Source: Butyriboletus loyo
Lineage: Eukaryota > Basidiomycota > Agaricomycetes > Boletales > Boletaceae
Direction of reading: 5' to 3'
Length of the DNA: 64,000 nt
Assembly (NCBI GenBank): GCA_038093515.1
Contig: JBBPSI010000003.1
Location: 310,001-374,000 of the forward strand
Shown here: positions 59,001 to 64,000 of the stretch, piece by piece
Layout of the letters: every line of letters begins with the position of its first letter
Numbering within the stretch: the stretch's first letter is position 1
Notes under the pieces: model-generated
What the model was told of the DNA's origin: nothing
The model's input: only the letters and a program-made list of their open reading frames with translations
Databases searched by the model: none
Position numbers and translations under genes: made by a program

Positions 59001-59178
59001 GGCGCTCTCATGAGCGGAATGGTAGGGTGCGTCGGGATTGTCTGGATCATTGTCGTATTCTGGATGTATGACGGTGGAACTTATTCGACTGCGGAGTTAG
59101 GACACAGTCTGGGGACTCACCAAGCAGGGCTGCGGCGAGCTGCAGACGAGAGAACGCAGCAGGCTTGGCTGGTGGCAT
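56077..59178 (-). CDS. Large disordered repeat protein of unknown function, 992 aa
   Basis: Exons 59178-59121, 59059-57502 and 57439-56077 sum to 993 codons, starting MPPAKPAAFSRLQLAAALLG. The protein is almost all low-complexity. Three imperfect tandem units of about 45 residues (near 230-370) share the pattern SRFDPK..GRTxSVxSMGT then a short acidic spacer and PPSPxRxS. Further on are a charged coiled coil (LWDRELQKLKEIEAREHVEA), several acidic runs of five to seven Asp followed by PLG or PLA, a Gln run (QLQQQQQQQ) and a Met/Gly/Pro-rich end. The D-rich..PL motif recurs at least six times. I know no family; a cortical or signalling scaffold is only a guess. Confidence 0.85.
56301..56320. 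repeat. GCT/CAG trinucleotide repeat coding for Gln
   Basis: About six perfect GCT units on the plus strand code for the Gln run of the 992-aa protein on the minus strand. A second trinucleotide run (GTC units) at 56,492-56,513 encodes an Asp run. Both are likely length-variable. Confidence 0.85.
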
Positions 59179-59301
59179 GATGAGCCTGGTTGAGCTGTGG
59201 AGGTTGGCGAAAATGAGTGGTTGAGCTACGTGAACGTCGCAGTACGACCGGGACACACGATTTCGACTCGAACCATCAAATGCCATAGTCATACTAGTAC
59301 A

Positions 59302-62300
59302 TCACAGTTCGTCGTGCGCAACAACTACGTTCCCCTCCTCGTCAATCTCTTCCACCTCCAACTGCAATCCTTCATCGTTTATGAATGCATCCCATGTCTT
59401 CGCGTCTTCTTCGTACCTCAAAACATCCTCGGGAAGCGAGGGATCAACAGGCGGCGCAGGCTTCACAGTACTGTCCGTTGGCGCGGTCTCAGACACGCCC
59501 AATGACCGTCTCAGGACACGATCCACCCGAGTCAGGAACCTGAGCAGCGTTTTGTCAGCCAGCAACAGGCATGCGTTCGGCCGAAAACCTACAGGTTGGA
59601 GTCGGCTACGTCAAAGCCAGAGCGGACAAGTGATCCGTCGATGAGAATCGCGGCAACCTCTTCAAGTTCGGCTTCAAGCTCCTCATCCCTCATCGCACCA
59701 TCTATCTCTAGTTGTTCGACCCGGTGGAGCAACCCTTCAATCAGAGGCGACCGTGGGTTGATCTCGAGTACTTTCTGCTTTTTCATCATCTCTTGCATGG
59801 CATCGTTCTTGGCGCCTCTGTTTGTGGCGCTCATCAGCTTTTGGACATTGGCCGTGAACCCAAAGCTGTCCGCCACGATGGCGCATGGGCTCGTTACAAG
59901 CCTATCAGAGATAACAACTGTGTCCCGCGATCAGCTTAGGTGGATCTTTCAACGCGAGGACAAAACATTTTACCATCCCTTGCGTTCTCGCCAACCTGGA
60001 TCTTCAGCCAGTCGAGCAAAGGTGTAAACTTCTCCTTCAGAGTTGTCATGCTTTCTATTTCTTCCTCGGAGTCTGTAGCAAATATTATTCACTGCTGAAC
60101 CGTGTATCAAAATTGATACCTACCATCTCCAAATTTGAGACCGGCCTTCGCGACATCTTGGAATCGAATCCCCCTGTGAACAGTCAACGTTTAGTTCGCA
60201 TAAATGTATAGCATAACTCACTTCCAGCTCTGCAAATGTTGTATTAAGATCTCGTCCAAAGGCTCATTCAACAGGAAGACCTCGTAGCCCCTCGCATGGA
60301 GCTTCTCCACGAAAACACTGCCTGCAAGATGCTCGGCAGGTTTACCCATATCAGCAAGATAGAAGATCTGGTTCTGGCTTTGTTTTTTATTAATGACATA
60401 CTTCAGTATTTTGGGTGGATCAGTCCTGTAGTCTTCATCTTGCACAGTAATGCACGTACATCATCGAAAGAGGTATCATTTCTCTGGTTGGTTGTATAAC
60501 GCGTCAGAGCCGCGATTCTCTCGCGGTTCTTGTTGTCATCCGCTGCACCAAGCTTGAGAACGGTGTTATATATTCCGATGATCTCGCGGAACTTCTCCGG
60601 ATCTTCCTCGGCAATCTTTCCAAAGAGCTGAAGGAGGCGACGAATAATGAGGTTCTTGATCTGTTTGAGGAATGCACTGGATTGCAATGTTTCGCGAGAC
60701 ACGTTTAGAGGGAGATCGTCAGCTAGATACAAATCGACGCATTCAGTCAATCTGTCCCTGAGATAAACAAGGTGCGTACCGTCAATTATGACCTTGACCC
60801 AACTAGCCCACTTCGGTAGAGCATATTCACCGAGATCGGAAGTGATGAATACGTGCTTCACGAACAATTTGACGTCGTTGGTGGATGCATCAAGTGGTTG
60901 GTTGAAGAAATCATCAGATCTAGAGTGTATCAACGATCAAGTTTCAGTGCTCAGGCTCGTGACTCACAAGCGAGAAGGAATATATATGAGTGCGCGGAAG
61001 GAGACACCATCCCCTGAATCCCCAGCAAAGTGAGTCCATGTTAGAGGCTTTTGAAAGTCCTTAAACGTGGCTTGGTATAACAACCCATGCTCCTCATCAG
61101 TGACCGTCTTAGGATCCCTAACATTCGTTGACTTAATATAGAGTCCATTTCACTCGGAATACAAGAACTTACCGCATCCAAAGAGGAGGTTGAGAGTTCA
61201 CGTGCTCCCACAAGCCGACCATAACCTTCTTTGTCTTGGGTGCAACAGGCTCAGACTGTTTCTCCTCCTCGACCACAGCTTCCTCTCCGTCATCTTTTGT
61301 CTCAGGATGATCCTGTGGTATCTCTTCTTCTTCTTCTATAGGAACTTCCTCCTCAACCTCGTTCCAAACATAGATGGGGAAAGAGGTAGAGAAGCCCGAA
61401 TGTTGGTTACTTTGACGAGTTTTAGTGCTGTGATGTACATCGCAGTCGCAAGGCATACATACATGAGCTTCATCAGGTTCGAGGAGACCAAATAATGTTT
61501 CGCGTCAGTCTTCAATTCGAGAGTAACTTCTGTGCCGTGTCCGAGGGTATTTCCGCGGGGGTCAGGATATACTTCAAAATTGCCATCATCGGCAGAGGAG
61601 CTAAAGATATACTGCGAGGGGTTGGGATGCTTTGAGGATTTTGGAGGAATAGAAGCGACCGTGACTTTATCTGCAACAAGGAAACTAGAAGCGATGATTA
61701 AAACACTCGGTCTTAGAACGTCGCATTAGAATAAAGTGTAGAGCAATAGGCACCTGCTGTAGAATCCAACACCAAAGGCACCAATCAGGTTACCAGAGCT
61801 GGTGGTGTCCATGCTGTCTGCTTTTGTGAGGAATTCAGAAGTCCCTGATTTCGCAAGTGTGCCCTGAGTACAACGTGAGTCTTTTAACCGTCAGCACCAC
61901 CCCATCGGCGTACCAGGTTGCTTGTCAGTTCATCCGCGCTCATTCCCATGCCAGTATCTAGGTCTATTAGTTTCACGCAGAACATAAGTGGAAGAACGCG
62001 TACCAGTGATGACAATGCGGCCACCGATATCATCTTCATTCATTACAACTTTGATGGTCACGTTCAAAGGGGAAACTCCGTCATAGAGGTCTTTCTCCAC
62101 AAGAGCGGTCAGGCGGAATTTCTCGAGAGCATCGTTGGCATTGGAAATCAGCTCTCGGACAAAAACATCCCTGAGGTTACTGTATCAGGTCCAACAGGCA
62201 AGGAAAAAAAACAAGATTCAATACCTGTTTGAGTAAAGACTGAAGAGCGCATGAGGCTCCAACACAGCACGAAGGTAAGGAGGTGCTCACCTGTTGATGA

Positions 62301-62477
62301 CTATCTTGCGAAGACGCGCTACATCGCTCTGCGCATGGGTTAGGCTTGGGCGCAAGAAGCTTGCGAGGCACACACCTGGTATTCGTGCTTGACTCTTGGA
62401 GTGTCGGTGGCGTCCTGGGCTAGCGTATGAGATGTGAGGACGGAAAGCGCAAGAACCAACGAGCGGAGCAGACGCAT
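59302..62477 (-). CDS. ER-resident Hsp90 (endoplasmin/GRP94-like) ending in HDEL
   Basis: A signal peptide ([20 protein letters not shown]) is followed by the GHKL ATPase domain: [65 protein letters not shown] and [18 protein letters not shown]. An acidic linker has runs of Glu ([14 protein letters not shown]). Then come the middle domain ([14 protein letters not shown] start, [20 protein letters not shown]) and the C-terminal domain ([31 protein letters not shown]). The final four residues are HDEL, the ER retrieval signal, which separates it from cytosolic Hsp90 with MEEVD. It folds secretory clients. A dozen or so introns are present, including a 15-nt microexon at 62225-62239. Budding yeast lacks GRP94. 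Confidence 0.93.
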
Positions 62478-62569
62478 CGTTGAGACACCAAAGCAAGAGT
62501 GAGGACACGTATGCAACACGAAACGCAGTCGACCTTGTAACCTTTGTGCAAAGTCTGGTCGACTTTAAC

Positions 62570-62576
62570 TGACGTG
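62570..62576. promoter_or_regulatory. TGACGTG element upstream of the ER Hsp90
   Basis: TGACGTG lies 93 bp upstream of the ER Hsp90 ATG and matches the core of unfolded-protein-response elements bound by bZIP factors. A palindromic CACGTG follows at 62606-62611. The spacer to the FF-domain gene stop is 301 bp. The role is inferred. Confidence 0.35.
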
Positions 62577-62778
62577 TCAAAAGTCATGTGACTGACATCC
62601 CTTGTCACGTGCTAGACGTGTGCTCCTCCAGCGACTCGCACCCACCGTGTATCTTTGCGGTGTTTCATTTCTCCATAGAGTATCCGACAAGCTTAGACAT
62701 TCATCATCACCGCGCGGTAATCAATGTATTGCACATGGCACAGTAACCCACGGAGAACGTGCTTCAACAACACGATGG

Positions 62779-64000
62779 TCAAATATGAACAGACAACTTT
62801 GGCGCAGACAGATTGGCCAAGTAATCCTGTGACATAAATTGAGATCGAGGATGAGCAAGAAATACGGGTAACAACTCACTCGAATCCACCTCTCCCTCTG
62901 GTCTGGGACATGCTCAAACATGACATACCTCTTGTCGTTCTGGACACCATTAACCCGTCAGACCGAGTCTAGGCGATTTGGGATCCCTCGGAGACTCTTA
63001 CCTTGAGCACTTTTACGATCTCCTCCAAGTCGACATTTTTAGCCAGGGCCTTCATGTCAACCTTTCCACCAAAACCTTCTCCCTCGTCCTCCCCCATGTC
63101 CTCCGCAGCTACTCCTCCTCCGACGCCCTCGCCACCCATTTTCCCAAGCCTTCCCCAGAATTCCACGAAGGCGTTCTCGGTCAGCATCTCGTCGAATGCC
63201 TTCCTTGCATCAGAATTCCTCTCCCTCTGCCATTTGTCAAACTCCCTCTCCAGTCCCCGGGAGTCAAGTCCCAGTTTGGTGGCTGGTAATGATTTTTCGA
63301 TCGATTCAAGAGGAGTATGGGAAAAAGAGGCTGCCAGAGAGGGGGTATGTGCACTGAATAAGGCGTGCAGACTATTCAGATGCTTCGAACGAAGCTGTTG
63401 CATATGAGAATGGAACAAATGTAACTGTTGGTCCCTCAGCAAGGGTGAATTTATGAATCGAGGATCCGTTTTTAATTGTGGAAGCACGGCATCCCAAGAG
63501 AGCTGAGTGGACAGTCAAAATCTGTTCACGAACACGTTGACAGCGTACCTGGGGATCTCGAATAGCATCCGTCAAAAGCGTACTGGAATAAGAGAAACAA
63601 GTTGTTGAGTACCACGGAAAAGAATAGTTTCAGGAAAGAAAACCCTGGTGTGGCTCACCGGAACGCTCTTTCGCCTTCTTCCTTGGTCAATCCCCACCTA
63701 GACCTCCCGATCTCTGCTTCCGTGCGCCCACGCTGAGCCCTCACCTGTGCTTCGCGCTCTTTCAATGCGCGCTCTTTCTTCTCTTGACATTTACGACCGG
63801 CCTCTGTGTCGTCTATTGGTACACCGGACTGCGATTGGTCGATCTTATCTTGATGATTATTACTATCGGACGACCTACGGGCTTTCAGGAATGCGTTGAA
63901 CAGTTCCTCTCTGAGTGTGGACGAGCCAACAGCATCGTACCGTGGATCATCGGACAATTTCCGTTTGGTCTTTAAAAGATTTTCAGTACATAAGAAACGG
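62779..64000 (-). CDS. FF-domain protein, TCERG1/Urn1-like (5' end outside window)
   Basis: The visible C-terminal part contains FF-domain helices: SDDPRYDAVGSSTLREELFN with a Lys/Arg/Glu-rich helix, SRWGLTKEEGERAFRTLLTD, WDAVLPQLKTDPRFINSPLL, DQQLHLFHSHMQQLRSKHLN, and at the end KNVDLEEIVKVLKNDKRYVM, FEHVPDQRERWIRDYLANLS and APKLSVHI. At least three introns were placed (near 63,570, 62,960 and 62,850). FF domains bind phosphorylated RNA polymerase II tails and splicing factors; WW domains would be expected in the missing N-terminal part. The frame is open to the right edge, so the gene continues beyond 64,000. Confidence 0.85.

Noticed and set aside
1..64000. tRNA, rRNA, CRISPR or bacterial operon features
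   Set aside because: I scanned for tRNA B-box sequences, regular direct repeats with spacers and Shine-Dalgarno-led gene trains and found none that held up. Split genes throughout rule out a bacterial window.

Overview
The window reads as gene-dense nuclear DNA of a mushroom-forming basidiomycete (Agaricomycetes-like). Nearly every gene is split by short introns (about 46-65 nt) with GT..AG ends and short exons; intergenic spacers are often only 50-300 bp; leaders are pyrimidine-rich; and the gene set is fungal (Bfr1, Nhp2, Elg1, Tfg1, His6, Ost1, Yos1, Mix23, GPI-type chitin deacetylase). An ER Hsp90 ending in HDEL and the MARVEL-like and arrestin-like families also fit a basidiomycete. No rRNA, tRNA, CRISPR or bacterial operon was seen. 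Gene models were made by hand-splicing frames. Many sum to whole codons (RFX factor 875 aa, Bfr1 525, Nhp2 190, Elg1 996, bHLH 577, Tfg1 676, RPL35 124, Yos1 97, one MARVEL protein 218).

Left part (1-11.5 kb): three tandem minus-strand genes for small four-helix MARVEL-like membrane proteins, an N-truncated arrestin-like gene, and a sugar transporter. Then comes a plus-strand disordered protein. This part holds two blocks almost free of CpG: about 5,612-7,062, covering the 3' half of the intact transporter, and about 10,816-11,508. This is the clearest compositional anomaly in the window.

Middle part (12-42 kb): a housekeeping run. An RFX transcription factor (+) is followed by Bfr1, Nhp2 and a JmjC hydroxylase (all -). 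A short bidirectional promoter leads to Elg1 (+), a bHLH factor (+), TFIIF alpha (+) and a chitin deacetylase (+). Next are a Ste20-family kinase, ribosomal protein L35, His6 and hydroxyacid-oxoacid transhydrogenase (all -), a membrane-anchored aspartic protease (+), and a PPR protein and Ost1 (both -). His6, the transhydrogenase and one MARVEL gene carry five likely GC-AG introns.

Right part (42-64 kb): a 2 kb gene-poor stretch with two short inverted repeats, then mitochondrial uL22 (-) divergent from Yos1 (+), a GILT-type thiol reductase, Mix23, a C2H2 zinc-finger factor and an unknown protein (all -). Last come a large kelch membrane protein (+), a 992-aa repeat protein (-), the ER Hsp90 (-) and an FF-domain protein (-) running off the right edge.

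Secretory and ER functions recur (Ost1, Yos1, ER Hsp90, GILT, chitin deacetylase, aspartic protease, kelch protein), but nothing indicates a dedicated gene cluster. I found no convincing new multi-gene system. The best leads are the CpG deserts, the GC-AG introns, two microexons and the MARVEL array.
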